This document shows, in pieces, positions 32,956 to 43,905 of a stretch of 64,000 nt of DNA. This DNA is from Dicaeum eximium. Its lineage: Eukaryota; Chordata; Aves; Passeriformes; Dicaeidae. A program made the position numbers and the translations under genes. The DNA lies in NCBI GenBank assembly GCA_013396995.1, contig VWZP01004511.1, positions 238,150 to 302,149 of the forward strand, written 5' to 3'. Under the pieces are notes generated by a model. The model was not told where the DNA came from. It did not search any database and saw nothing but the letters and a program-made list of their open reading frames with translations. Positions within the stretch are counted from its first letter, which is position 1. Each line of letters opens with the position of its first letter.

Positions 32956-35429
32956 GGTGGAGCTGGGGGAAGGAGGGGAATCTTCACTCAGGCTTTCTGC
33001 CCCTCAGGAGCTGCTGAGCCTGGGTTAGGCCAGGCTCTGTCTGCAGGGACAGTCCAGGGCTCTCAGCACTGATGCCACCACTCTGTCTCAAGCCCTGAGT
33101 GTCACTCAAGTCTGCCCAGGGGTCCCCTGTGCGGGGACTGAGGGGGGGTTTTGGGGGACCAAGCTGCCCACCCTGCCCGAAGCCTGCCAGAGGGCTGGTC
33201 TCACCTGATCCTGGGCATGGGGGTCTGGGGGGAACTGGGAAAGAGGAGAGGGCAGCAGGATCAGGGGTACAGCAGGAGCCACCCTGCCCAGGCACTGCCC
33301 ACACTCAGTGGCCAGTTCCTCACTGCCCAGGCTCTGTTTGCATGAGATGCAGGAAAGGTCCCCAGCCCTCCCCTGTCCTGGGGCAGGATCACACCCTGCC
33401 CAGAGGGACATCTCTAGCTCTGGGATGTGGCTGGTCTGGGGTTTGCCACAACCTGTCCTTCCCCAGCGGTGTGGGGGGCTGAGGTGAGGGCCTAGGGGCT
33501 GTCCTAGCTGAGGGTGGCCTTGGGCTGCTGCCCACAGTCCCTGTCCCTTTCCCAGTCAGAACCCCCAGTCCAGGGCCCTTCAAAGCCCCAGGAAAGTTCT
33601 CATATCCCTGAAAGCATGGAAGGACAGGCACAAGGGCAGCAGCTCCAGCCCTGGTGCTCCCCAGGCTTGCCAAGCTGGGGGACAGCTCTCAGCAGGGCAG
33701 GAATCAGGCAGCTCCCTCCACCTGCATTCAAAGAGCTGGGCAAACCCCAGGAAAGATCTCCAGGGACGTCAAACAATGCCCAGCGTGACACCCGGGCTGT
33801 GGGTCACCCTTCCCTGGCCAGCATCTGCCATCTCCATCTGCACCCCAGGGCACCCAGCAGCCAGGACACCGTGGGCAGGAGCTCTGCCAGCTCCCCCCTC
33901 TCTGGGCCATCCTCAGGGGGCTGCTGGGTCCCTGCTGCCCTGAAACCACAGCTTCAGCTCGGCTGCTCATTGCTGCTGCCTCGGGAAGAGGCTCCTGGGG
34001 TGACGCACGCAGGCCTCCCATGTGCCACCCGCATCCCAGCCCAGCCTTATCCCAGAGCCACCTGCTGAGCGCGTCCCGGGAGGCCGGGCCGGGCTGAATG
34101 GCTGATGTGATCGCTGACAGGTTGCCTGAGCCAGAGACTGTGGAGTTGTTTCTTCCACAGCTTCCTCCAGGGACGGGCAGGCAGCAGCGCCGGGAGCTGT
34201 TGGGGAAGGCTGGAAGGGCTCTGCTCTGCAAAGACAGAGCTGGCATCGAGAGCTGAACTGGGACCCTCGGGGACACACCCCCCACCTCCCACCGGCAGCA
34301 GCTGGACCTCGGCATCGCCGCTGTGGTGTTTTGCCGTGTTTCCTGTAGTGCCTGGAGCAAGTTCCCGCAGTGTGGTCCCCAGCCACACACGCCTGAGCGA
34401 GCCGGGCCAGGGGAGAGCCCGGAGCCATGGATGCCTCCAGTGGAGGAAAACCCAGCACTGGGAAGGTGGAGCTGCCTTGGCTTGTGCCGGGGTAGCCAGG
34501 AGGGCAAGCAGGAGGGTCCCAGGGACACCAGCGTGTGCCGGGTGACAGCAGCAGGGCCCTGTGGCGGCACCTCCACAGCCCCAGCCACCGCTCCGGACAT
34601 CCAGAGCCCAGCGGGGTGATGGTGCCCTGGGATAAGGGATGGTCCTGGGAACTCGGTGTGTCCCCACATGATGGTCTCACACGGACTGCGCCAGCCGGGG
34701 CTGCTCGCTGAATTCACGGCCTGTGAATTCCCAATTCCTGTCTCCAAGAATTCCCAATCCCCGTCTCTCGAGCGCCATCGCAGACTCACACCTGATGGGA
34801 GAGGGGATGCTGTTTGCAGCCCTGCCTGGTCCCCTCAGGGTGCTCCCCACCTCTCAGGGCTCCTGAGGCACAGCTGGATGGCCGGGGCTGCCTGGCGGGG
34901 CTGGCACAGGGACACACAGGGGGCTGTGGGACCCACACGGGCTGACCCCCATGCTCATGGTTGCTGTGGGGAGTCTCTAGCAAAGCTTTTGGGGGGAGAA
35001 AATGCCTTTTGGGGTTCAGGAAAGCCTTGGGGCAGCAGGCTGAGCCCCTGGGACATGACCCCTTCTCCTGGAGACCTGTGTGCCCGGCGTGGGGCAGGTG
35101 AGTGTCCCCACTGGGATGACAGATGTCCCCTCCCCTGCCTGCGCTGTCCCCAAAGGCAACAGCTCCCAGCGAGCAGCCGAGATGCCACCAAAGTGCCACC
35201 AAGCGCCAGGTGCTGGTCCCTGTCCACGCCCACTGAAGAGACGGGGAGGACCCAATTCCCCCCCGCACTGTGGTGGGCTGGGGGCTGGCAGGAACCAGCT
35301 CAGTGCCACCCTCAGCGGGTGGTTCTGCGGCCCTGACCCCGTCAGCAGTTTCCCCATCCCACCTGCACCCTGGAGCTCTGCCCACCCCTCCCACAGCTCC
35401 CACCCAGCCCCGGCGTTCCACGGAGCTGC
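32956..35429. other. Long unannotated stretch
   Basis: No gene or CR1 recognised in about 2.5 kb. GC-rich and CpG-bearing around 34060-34330. A 353-codon minus frame (33728-34789) lacks any domain. No repeat arrays. Confidence 0.38.
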
Positions 35430-35575
35430 CAATCGCGAGCGTTTTAAATGTTAATGACGACGTTTCAGATTTGTAGTGGAAACTAATTAAAATTGTTATT
35501 GTTAGCGGGTTTGAATTGCCCAGGTGTGAATCATTATCCTCATTAAAATAATCAGGGAGACGGGGATGTGACAGG
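35430..35575. promoter_or_regulatory. Candidate noncoding regulatory element next to CpG island
   Basis: AT-rich island: 'gcgttttaaatgttaatgac', 'ggaaactaattaaaattgttattg', 'gcccaggtgtgaatcattatcctcattaaaataatc'. TAATTA homeodomain, SOX-like attgtt, and a T-box/E-box-like aggtgtgaa are packed in about 120 bases, immediately before the largest CpG island. Strong composition contrast. Inference only. Confidence 0.48.
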
Positions 35576-35579
35576 AGAG

Positions 35580-36330
35580 CAGATGGATGAGGAGCAGCCT
35601 GAGCCAGCGACCCGGCCGGCCGGGGAGCCTCGGTGCCCACGGGGAGAGGGGCAGCGCTGCCTAGGCGGGCACAGAGCCTGGCTCCAGCCCCGTCAGCACC
35701 TCCTGCCCCACGGAATTGTCCCACGCGCAGCTGCAGGCGGGATTTTGGGAATGTTCAGCACAGGAGCACTGCGGAGAGGCTGCAAGGCTGCATTTGGTCA
35801 TCAGCCATCATTCCCCCAACACCGCTCCTGCTCCCAGCGGAGCCATCCCGCTGTGTCCTGGCTGTGCTGCCCCGTGTCCCCCCGGCGTGGGGACCGCCAC
35901 CTTCCCCTGCGTGCCTGCCCTGGAGCAGCGGGGTGTGTTCCCAGCCCGGCGCGCTGGGAGCGGGGTGACATTCCCCAGGCTCGGAGCTGGAGCCTGTGGG
36001 GCTCCTGCTGCGGCTGCCAGGCTCGGGGACACGGGGTGGCTCCTCGCAGCCCCGCCGGAGCCACCGGGCCGCTCATGCCCCGGGGCTGCTGGTGGCCCGG
36101 GTGGCCCCGCGTCGCCGCAGCTGCTCGGGGCCCCGCGGTTCCGTCTGCAGGGAACAAGGGCCCCTTTCTGCCCGTGAATGGGCTCAGTGTGCGCAGCCCC
36201 CGGCCGCACCCCGCAGCCCCCGGCCGGCGGGGCTGGGGTCAGCGGGACCCCGCGGGCACGGAGCTATTCAGGGAAAGGGCACGGACCTCCCCGAGCTCAA
36301 GGTCGCCTTTGTGCCATGAATCCCAGAGCC
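35580..36330. promoter_or_regulatory. Largest CpG island in the window
   Basis: About 32 CpGs can be counted in 36001-36300 and they remain frequent back to 35600. This is the best promoter candidate in the window. A 373-codon + frame spans it, but its composition (Arg, Pro, Gly, Ala, Ser from GC-rich codons) and lack of any domain argue against coding. No TATA box or splice pattern is decisive, so direction is unassigned. Confidence 0.62.
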
Positions 36331-36574
36331 GGGGCTGCCCTGGGGAACGGGCGGTGACACCAAAGGGAGGAATGATGGCACGGCGCCAGCGCTGGGGCTC
36401 TTTACAGCCAGTCTCCCCCCGGAGCTGTGTCTCATCCCTCGTCCCCGGCTGTGTGGAGTGGCTCTGGAGATGCTCTTGGTGGTCCCCAGGATTCCAGCCT
36501 GGAAAGGTGGCACCGGGAGCTGTTTGCCAGGCGCTGGCCACGGGTGACTGCGGGGATGTGCTGGCCAGGTGGCA
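36331..36574. other. Spacer between CpG island and AT-rich block
   Basis: GC-rich unique sequence grading from the CpG island to the AT-rich block. Nothing recognised. Confidence 0.38.
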
Positions 36575-36785
36575 CTCAAGACTAGTTTATCTGCTGATGT
36601 TTTCCTCTATTGACAAATCTATTATTGATGATACACTTTCCCGGGCTTGGCAGAGCTCTGTCCGTGCTCCAATCATATCCATGCAATAAATCTCAACCGG
36701 GGCTTTGCCATTGCTGCTGAATTAATTATCCCCAGATTGTTTTTTCATAAATATTTGACAAGCACTAACAATGCAAGGCGTGAAG
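36575..36785. promoter_or_regulatory. Candidate noncoding regulatory element
   Basis: One of the most AT-rich non-repeat islands: 'gtttatctgctgatgttttc', 'ctattgacaaatctattattgatgatacac', 'gctgaattaattatccccagattgttttttcataaatatttgac'. It has TAATTA, GATA-like tatc, FOX-like taaatattt and a TGACA/ATTGACA word. Lies about 250 bases downstream of the CpG island. No repeat similarity seen. Confidence 0.5.
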
Positions 36786-37120
36786 CCCCCTGGTAATTCT
36801 GTGGCTCCAAATTCCCCTTCAGAGGGAACTGTCACCTCCAGCACTGCGGGACCAGGGTGGCTTTGGCAGATAAGGAAAAGCTGGGGCAGGACTTCGGATG
36901 AGAAGGGGCTGCTGCCCCCTGGGCTGCGGGGTTTTCACACGGCGAGGTATGAATGGGGCACAGCACCCAGGCATGTTTAATTCATGCACCAAAGGAGCAA
37001 CACGGACAGCAAACCAGTCCAAACTGGGTGGATGAGAATTGGACAGGACAAGGACAAGGTGTGGAGCTCCTGGGATGCACAGCTGGGATGCTCAACCCTC
37101 TCTGTGACAGCACAGGGCTG
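36786..37120. other. Spacer
   Basis: Unique DNA between the AT-rich block and a CR1. No gene recognised. Confidence 0.38.
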
Positions 37121-37330
37121 ATGAGTCACGGAATAGCCCGAGGTGTCAGGGACCCACAAGGATCGCCCAGTCCAGCTCCTGCTGCTGCACAGGACAGTCC
37201 CAAAAATTTCACCCTGTGCCTGAAGGCATTGTCCAAATGGTCTTGGAGCTCTGGCAACCTCGGGGTTGTGATCACTGCCCTGGATGTCTTGGGGTATTGG
37301 GAATTTTGGGCATTATCCAGCAGAAAGCCT
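37121..37330 (-). mobile_element. CR1 LINE fragment, second subfamily
   Basis: 'gatgagtcacggaatagcccgaggtgtcagggacccacaaggatc' and 'ctgctgctgcacaggacagtccc', 'gcctgaaggcattgtccaaatgg' and 'gatcactgccctgg' are the reverse complement of the CR1 type ending in 'gtgggtcccttccaactc...'. The same type occurs at 60199-60419, where it is better preserved. Confidence 0.85.
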
Positions 37331-38494
37331 TGGCATGGTTTTTGCTCGGTGTCATTGAGCTGTGATAAGGTGGAGTGGAGCCCCTGAAGGGGTCACCCAG
37401 TACAGGGTGGTCTGTGGGGCACCAGAGCCCAAACCTCTCTGCACACTGATGTCCTCACACCGCTCTTCCTGGAGACACAACCTCCATGCCGCGCCCCTGG
37501 AATGGGATGACGCAGAAAAAATGGAAAAGCTGTGGGACCAGCCTTGGGGTTGGGCTCCAGGCATCCACCCTGTCCCACAGCCGGGCTTGCTGCAGCATCT
37601 GGGGAGGGCACTGGGAACAGGATGAGACCCTGTGCCAGGAGGCGGATCCAGGGCTGATCCCATGGAAGCCCAGCCAGCCGTGCTGCCGGCACAGGGAGGG
37701 AACAGGGATCCAAATGCAGTCAGAAGGCTGCGAGAAGCGCCACAAACCCAGAGCAAGCCCTGCAGGCGGTACAAGGCCGGCTCCAACCCAATCGAGGAGA
37801 AAAACTGGAAGCTTCCCAGCAAAGCCTGCAGTCGGGAGGGAAACCTTTGCTGGAGCAGGAGCCCCCACAGCCGGTGTGCAGCTCTCCCTGCCAGGCCTGA
37901 GGGGCTGGAAGCAGCAGCCAGGATGCTGTTGGAGCCCAGCACAGGCCAGCAGGTACCCAGAGAGTCCCCAGAGACTCTGCAGAGCTCACAGAGCTCAGCG
38001 GGCACGAGGCTTTCAGCCACTGAGATGGGAAATGGTCTCATTCCATGGCACTTGGAGCAGACTGGAGCGATCTTTGGGAAAGGCTGGGCTGTCCTAACCC
38101 CACAGAATCCATCCTCTGCTCTCCTGCTCAGCCCAAAGTCAGGCAGGGAGGGGGTGTCATGGACTGAAACCCACCTGGGGAGGCTCTTCCCAAGTCCTGG
38201 CATCTTCTCTGGGATGGTCTGAGCTGAGGCCACAGCTCCGAGCGCTGACACTGCTGCAGGAAGAGCTCTGGGCAGCCCCTCACATACTGCAAGGATTCCC
38301 AGGATAAACTGCCAATGGACCAAAGCATGGATGCTGAACTCAACTGGGCAAATTAAACTAAGAGAAAGGAGGCCAAACGCACCCAGGAGAGGCTGGGAAT
38401 GGCTCTGAGGCTGGAATCTTCCTCACAGGGATGTGGAGCCCTCCCCCGGGGGCAGGGGATGGCACTGGGCAGGGTGACTCTCAGCTGGTTCCTG
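37331..38494. other. Unannotated stretch
   Basis: No gene or repeat recognised in about 1.2 kb. A long minus frame (37352-38323) shows no domain. Confidence 0.36.
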
Positions 38495-38655
38495 GAGTTA
38501 TCAAACAATTAAAGAAGTGATAAATTTAGCCCGTGGAACAGGAAATTGGCAATAATGCCGAAATGAAAGGAAGCAGTTGAGCTAACGGCTGGGCACTCTA
38601 CAAAATTGGCTATAAAAAAGAAGGACTGCCATAAATACGAGGGCAGCCAGGAAAG
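38495..38655. promoter_or_regulatory. Candidate noncoding element with TATA-like word
   Basis: 'gagttatcaaacaattaaag', 'gtgataaatttagcc', 'ggaaattggcaataatgccgaaatg' and 'ttggctataaaaaagaagg' lie in one AT-rich island. They carry an inverted CCAAT word (attgg), GATA-type and TAAT-type cores, and a TATA-like ctataaaaa at about 38610. It could be an enhancer or a weak promoter on the + strand. No transcript evidence. Confidence 0.4.
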
Positions 38656-39109
38656 GACATTGCTGGTAATGAAACCCCTGCTCCCCATGCGGGAAATGGG
38701 AAGACACAGAGCTGGAGATGGAAAAATATCAACTGTGGCAGTAGTGGAAATGGACAGACAGCAGCCGAGACTGTGCTGGGTTCTCTCATCCCTGAATCGA
38801 TGGTGTTGCACTGAGAGGCTCCAAAAACTGCAAAATCCTGAGAGTGTTGTGCTGAGCTCCAGCAGCATCCCTGAGGAGAGGTGGGAATGGGCTGGGACAG
38901 GCACCAGGATAATGGGAGAGCTCGTTCCCTGGGATTGCTTTCCCATCCCAGCGCGCTGTAAATGCCAGGAGCGGGGTCAGGCAAGCGCAGCCCACGGAGG
39001 TTGCCTTTGAAGGCCTCTCCCCAGTGAGCAGCAGCCTTTGGGCAGCTCCGGGCTCTGCGGAGCCGCCGGAGCCGTTCCCCCTGTGCGAGGCAGCAGCGGC
39101 AGCAGCTCC
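38656..39109. other. Spacer
   Basis: Unique DNA with no gene recognised. CpG-bearing near 39040-39110. Confidence 0.36.
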
Positions 39110-39240
39110 CCGACAAAACCGAGCTAATGAACTGTTAACAGTGACGGGAGCTATTTTCAGCTGATCCAGGACAAAACATTCAGCAAAATCCCAGCTACCG
39201 AGGGAAAAAACCTGACAACACAGCTGCCTTGTGCTCCAGA
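39110..39240. promoter_or_regulatory. Candidate element with 12-bp palindrome ACTGTTAACAGT
   Basis: actgttaacagt at 39131-39142 is a perfect palindrome. It holds two inverted MYB-type cores (aactg / cagtt) around GTTAAC, the HNF1 half-site. AT-rich flanks with 'gagctattttcagctgatcc' and 'cattcagcaaaatcccagc'. No repeat similarity. Binding is inference. Confidence 0.42.
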
Positions 39241-40719
39241 GGCAGGAAACCAGGATCTCATGGGATGCAGGCACATCCAGGGCCCCTTGGGCTGGTGGCC
39301 ACGACCCCTCCGTTCCCTCTGCCTTCATATGGAGAGGGCTTGGCGGGGTTTCACTGCTCTGCTGCCAAGAACTGAGCAGGGTTTGGCTGGTCCAGGCCAC
39401 CCTGGGTTGGTGGCATCCCTGGTGGCACACGGAGCTGATGGCTGGGAGCTCAGGCATGGCCAAGGTTTGTCCCGTGGGGCTGGCTCCGTGTGGAGGAGCT
39501 GCTGGGATTCTGAGGCCAAGGCTCAAGCACGGAGCTGCTCTGGGGAATGTCCAGCCCAGAGAGGGAGGGGGCTTCTCTCAGCACAACCTCTGGGTTGTCC
39601 CACAGCCCCCCCAGTGAGTGATGGGGCCCGGTGAGGAGGAGTGGGGAGCTAAAGGGGCATGAGGAGGGTTCTTGGGGATCTCTGAGGAACCCCGAGGAGC
39701 ACAGGGGTGCCCACACACCTCAGCTCTGGGTGGCTCCTGTAGCAGCTGAGCTCCAGGCCCTGCACGTGGCTCCTCTCTGGGGCACTGTCCTTTGATCCCA
39801 TTCCCAGCTCATCCCTGGGCATGGATTCCAGCCTGGCTCCTGCAGCCCTGCTGTCCCCTACCCTGTAGCCATCCCTCAGCCCTTCCCTGCCTGCAGCAGG
39901 TCTGGGCACCTCCATGGCCAGGAGAGCACCTGGACATCCATCCCAGGCTTCACTTCCATGGAACTGAGGTTGGCTTCAGGCTCGGAGACCTCAGGGAGAG
40001 GCAGTGCAGAGGAAATGCTGTTTTATAACACCCTCCTTCCCATCTGTTGTGATCCTGAACCTCAATCCCAAAAAATGCCACTTCCCCTGCTCTAAGGTGT
40101 CCATCCTCAGCTCTCTGCTGGCTCCCTGCCCCCCCCCGCAGCAGCCCCCAGCCCCTCTGTGCTGCAGGTTCCCCCAGGCTGAGGGGTCCTTCCCCATCCC
40201 TTCCCCACATCCAGCCCATCCCCATGGCCTGGCTGCTCTGTGGGAACCATGGCATCAGTGATTGCAGGGGCTGAGGGGACCCTGGCAGTGCCCAGAGCTC
40301 CCCCAGCATTCCTGAACACACATGGAGCACCAGGGGGTACAGATGGAGCGAAAATCCCACCAGAGGTGGCTCCTGGCTCAGATGGGGGTGGATTTGGGCA
40401 CCTCCACAGTCCAAACCCCCTGACACAGCCAAAGGAGAGCTCCAGCCACAGGAGGGGACACAAGACCCCAGCACAGGCTGCTGCCTCTGTGGGAAAGCTG
40501 CTCCAAGACGGAAAATCTTCTCACCTCTCAGCGCGGGCTCAGCAGAGCAACCGGCTCCTGGGCAGGAATTTCCACCGGGCACCGCCGGGCACGTGGAGCT
40601 GCCCCGAGCTGGGGACGGCTGAGGCCACCCGAGCCACGCGAGAGCCACTGCACGGAGGCTGCGGTGCCGAGGAGGGGACAGCTGAGTCACCTCGGAGCGT
40701 GCAGCCCACGCTCCCTTAT
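39241..40719. other. Long unannotated stretch
   Basis: No gene or CR1 recognised. GC-rich unique DNA with a CpG patch at about 40540-40690. Confidence 0.36.
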
Positions 40720-40885
40720 CTCCCACCAGCAATTAATGCCAGCACTAAATACAAACACGGCCCCGTTAGTCACCAGCAGGACGTGGCCAGGCGGCAGCGC
40801 CGAGCCTTCCCCAGCAGCAGCTTTAAAAATGAAACAAACTCCCACGTGGAAACCTCCAGCTCCTCTTGGATCTGCTAATTTATTC
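40720..40885. promoter_or_regulatory. Candidate noncoding regulatory element
   Basis: 'ccagcaattaatgccagcactaaatac', 'gccccgttagtcaccagc', 'gctttaaaaatgaaacaaact' and 'gatctgctaatttattcccc' give a mixed AT-rich island with TAAT cores and E-box cacgtg (at about 40843). Moderate evidence. Confidence 0.36.
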
Positions 40886-41924
40886 CCCTTGCTGCTGCTG
40901 CTCAGCCTGCAGACAGGCTCTGGCGTGTGGGATGAGTCCAGAGCTGCCCGTGCCCACCTTCCCCGGGAAAAGAGCAGCCAGAAAGGGGCAGGGAAAGGGG
41001 AGAGCACGGGAGGGTTGCAGGGCAGGATGCAGCTCTGAGGCACAGGGGCTCTGATGGAGCAGACCTGTGGGAGGACAGCCCCTGGCTGAACCACACAGTG
41101 CTTGAGCTGCACCACTGTGGCCCCAATCTTCCCTGGATCATGAGTCCCAAGGGTTTTTATGGATCACAGCTCCCTGCTCTCCCAGCAGGCAGTGGTTGGA
41201 CACATTTTGACAGCTCACAGTGCTTAATGCAGCTGGTGGCCATGACCCCACATTCCGCAGGAGCTGGAAATCAATATTTTCTCACCAGGCTCTGGGAAAT
41301 CCGTGGGGTGGCATGAAAGGCCCCCTGCTCTGCCAGGGTTATCCCAGGATGGCAGCACAGGGTCCCACTGCTCTCAGGGGCTGGGCACAGCATTGCCTGG
41401 TGCCCCTGGTCTTTTTGGGGAGCATCTGCTGTCATTTAATATACACCACGAGGCAGAACCCAAGCAGGCTCTGGGTCACCCCTGGAGCGCATCCTGGGCT
41501 GAGCAGAGGTGGCCGGCCACTGTCATCGAGTGCCACCCTGCTCTGCCCAGGGCTGCTGCTCCTGCTCCCTCTTCCTGCCATCTCCAGGCCCCCTTGTGCA
41601 GCAGCAGAGCAGGAGAAGCTGTCCTGGAGCAGGGACCCAGGTGTCCCACACAGCCACAGGACAACAGAGCCCACAAATCCCCCATTCTGGGACTGCCAGA
41701 GATGGGAATCCCTCTGGCTGCTGCTCATTCCACACCTCCAGAGACACGCTGGGACCAGTATGGGGCAGGGACAGGGTGTCCCAGCCCTCCTGGATCCCTG
41801 GGGTCAGGCAGAGCCCCTGAGGGGCTGTGGGACACTGGGAGCCGAGTCTGGCAGCCCCCACGCACCCCTCTGGCAGCGGGGCCCAGCTGCCTGGGCACCT
41901 CTGGATAATCCATCTGCTGAACAT
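40886..41924. other. Unannotated stretch
   Basis: No gene recognised. Unique sequence without visible repeats; open frames lack domains. Confidence 0.36.
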
Positions 41925-42035
41925 GCTACAGGCCATTAGCTTTAACTAGAGGGAGTTGCAGGGAGAATCATTAAAGGAAAAGTTCACAATGCAATTAATA
42001 AAGCACCTCATTAGGTCTCCTTCCTCTCTGAGAGT
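41925..42035. promoter_or_regulatory. Candidate noncoding regulatory element
   Basis: 'ggccattagctttaactaga', 'gaatcattaaaggaaaagttcac' and 'gcaattaataaagcacctcattagg' hold several TAAT/ATTA cores and a nuclear-receptor-like agttca half-site in 110 bases. It lies directly before the pyrimidine microsatellite. Confidence 0.4.
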
Positions 42036-42073
42036 GCAGCTCCCGCTGCTGGTCTGGTGCTCCTGGTCCCCCG

Positions 42074-42202
42074 CTCTCAGGAGATCCTTTTCCTTTTCCT
42101 TTTCCTTTTCCTTTTCCTTTTCCTTTTCCTTTTCCTTTTCCTTTTCCTTCTCCTTCTCCTTCTCCTCTCAGGAGATCCTTTTCCTTTCCTTTTCCCCTCA
42201 GG
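42074..42202. repeat. (CCTTTT)n microsatellite with duplicated flank
   Basis: About eleven CCTTTT units at 42086-42149 pass into CTTCTC units to about 42167. ctctcaggagatccttttcc occurs on both sides (about 42074 and 42164), followed by a second, shorter CCTTTT tract. All pyrimidine with mirror symmetry, so triplex (H-DNA) formation is possible. Open frames reading Phe-Ser or Lys-Gly repeats are artefacts. Confidence 0.95.
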
Positions 42203-43739
42203 AGGCAGCACAAGGGTGGAGATGGCACTGACTTCTCTGGGAATGCGATGGGGCCTGGACGGTTTTACCCCACCAGGGTCCTGCCCAGGTGTCCCCCAGC
42301 TCTGGGATGCTTCAGGGCAGCTCTCCATGCCCAGGGCACAGAGAGGGACAAGCAGGATGTAAATCCATCCTTGGAGGGGCGTGCAGGCTCCATGCCCATC
42401 CCCTGTGGTCCCATTTGTTGTGGGGGATCCAACAGCACCTCCAGGGCTGCTGGCACTTCAACCCTGTGCTCCTGGGGCTCCATTCAAAAAAAATCCCTGG
42501 ATTCTTTATCCCCTCAGGCTCTCTGCACAAGCTGATGGGAGCCAGCCAGTGCCAGTGCACCGGGCCAAGTGGGTTCACCACCCTCCGGGGCCCAGGGAGC
42601 CGAAAAGGGCCCAAGGGCTGCATTTGGGGATTTGCCACCCAGAATCTCCTCCCGTGGCACATGGGGGTCTCCGGGGTTGGATCCCGGGTGTGGAAGGGCA
42701 GCCCAGGCTCCAGGCTGGCTCCTGGCTCTGCTTGGCTGGCAATGGTGGCCACAGCCAGGGCTTTGTTGCCACTTCGGCCACCGCCAGACACCGGGGTGTC
42801 TTTCAGGGACCAGTTTCACGTCTCCTCTCTCAGCTGCTCAAGGTCCCTTTTTCTTCCCACTGCCAGCACCCAGGAGAAGCTCCTGGGACCCTTTCCCAGA
42901 CGTGTCTGCACAGCACCCGGGGGGACATGGCTTGGAAGTGCCACAGAAGGGAAGTGCCAGGAGGGGTCCTCATTGCTGACTGCTCTTTTTGCTTCCAGCC
43001 CCTCTCTCCCATCCCTGGCTCTGTTTTGGTTTCCTTCATCTCACCCTCACCCTTGGAAAAGCTCCCAGGTCCCAGCTCCCATTGGGATAGAGGATGCTCC
43101 CAGACCCATCTGTTCCTGCCAGATTCCAAGGGAAGCAGCATCCTGATCCCAGCAGGGAACCCACAGCAAGGAAAGACCAGCGTGGTGGGGCTGGGGGCTT
43201 CCACTGCCTGTTCAACCAGGAGAGAGGAGAGCAGAGATCCTGGGAAACAGTGACAGTCCGGGGCAGTGGAGCACCTCTGTGGGATTCAGAGCTGCAGTCA
43301 GCTCCCCTTCCTGGCAGGTGGAATTTCAAGGCAATAAGGGAATTGCACCCCTTGGAGAGGGGAAAGAGGCTGGCGAGCATGGAGGTGTCCCTTGGACAGG
43401 GCTGGAGCTGTGGGAGCTGTGGCAGTACTGGAGATGGATCCCTGTGGGAAAGGGAAGCAGGAAATGCTGATTCCTTCCATCTCCTCTCATCTGCCGGCCC
43501 AGCAAGGGGTTTGTCCAGAGGGGAGCGAGGCAGGATCCAGGGAAGCCATCAAGACTGATGCTGATTCTGAGGAAGGAGGGGCAGGGACTTCCAATCACAC
43601 ACAGGAGCCCCAGAGAGGAAAGATGAGCTCTCCAGGCCCCATTCCTGCCCTCCGAGCTGGGTTTGTTCAGGACAGGCTGTCCATTCCTGCACCATGAGCT
43701 GCTGGAATGTGTGGCCAGGGCTCTGGGGGGTGTGGCAGA
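42203..43739. other. Long unannotated stretch
   Basis: No gene, CR1 or array recognised in about 1.5 kb. Open frames up to 290 codons show no domain. Confidence 0.36.
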
Positions 43740-43905
43740 TTTCCCATCTAAATCATACTCCTTCTCTCTTAATCTCAGCCGGTACAAGTGGCTTAACCCA
43801 TCGGACCAGCTCCAAATCCTCCTCTCCTCCTCCCGATCCCACTTAAGCCCCGAGTTTCCCCCTCGATAATCTCTGATTCGCTGGGATCACGGGATTGCTC
43901 TGCCA
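43740..43905. other. Weak exon-like or regulatory candidate
   Basis: A polypyrimidine stretch ending in cttctctcttaatctcag (about 43761-43778) looks like a splice acceptor. The following + frame stays open for about 90 bases and reads RYKWLNPSDQLQILL before a stop, and I do not recognise it. No donor site or partner exon could be assigned. Equally likely a noncoding element. Confidence 0.2.

Noticed and set aside
33728..34789. 353-codon open frame on the - strand
   Set aside because: No recognisable domain, and overlapping open frames of similar quality exist on the other strand and in other frames.
35568..36689. 373-codon open frame across the CpG island
   Set aside because: Composition is that of CpG-island translation and the 3' part runs into an AT-rich noncoding block. 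No domain or splice support.
41995..42328. Phe-Ser, Lys-Gly and Arg-Lys repeat proteins
   Set aside because: Direct translations of the (CCTTTT)n tract in different frames.
43663..43869. Possible exon reading RYKWLNPSDQLQILL after an acceptor-like tract
   Set aside because: No donor site, no partner exon and no recognised family. Kept only as a very low confidence note.
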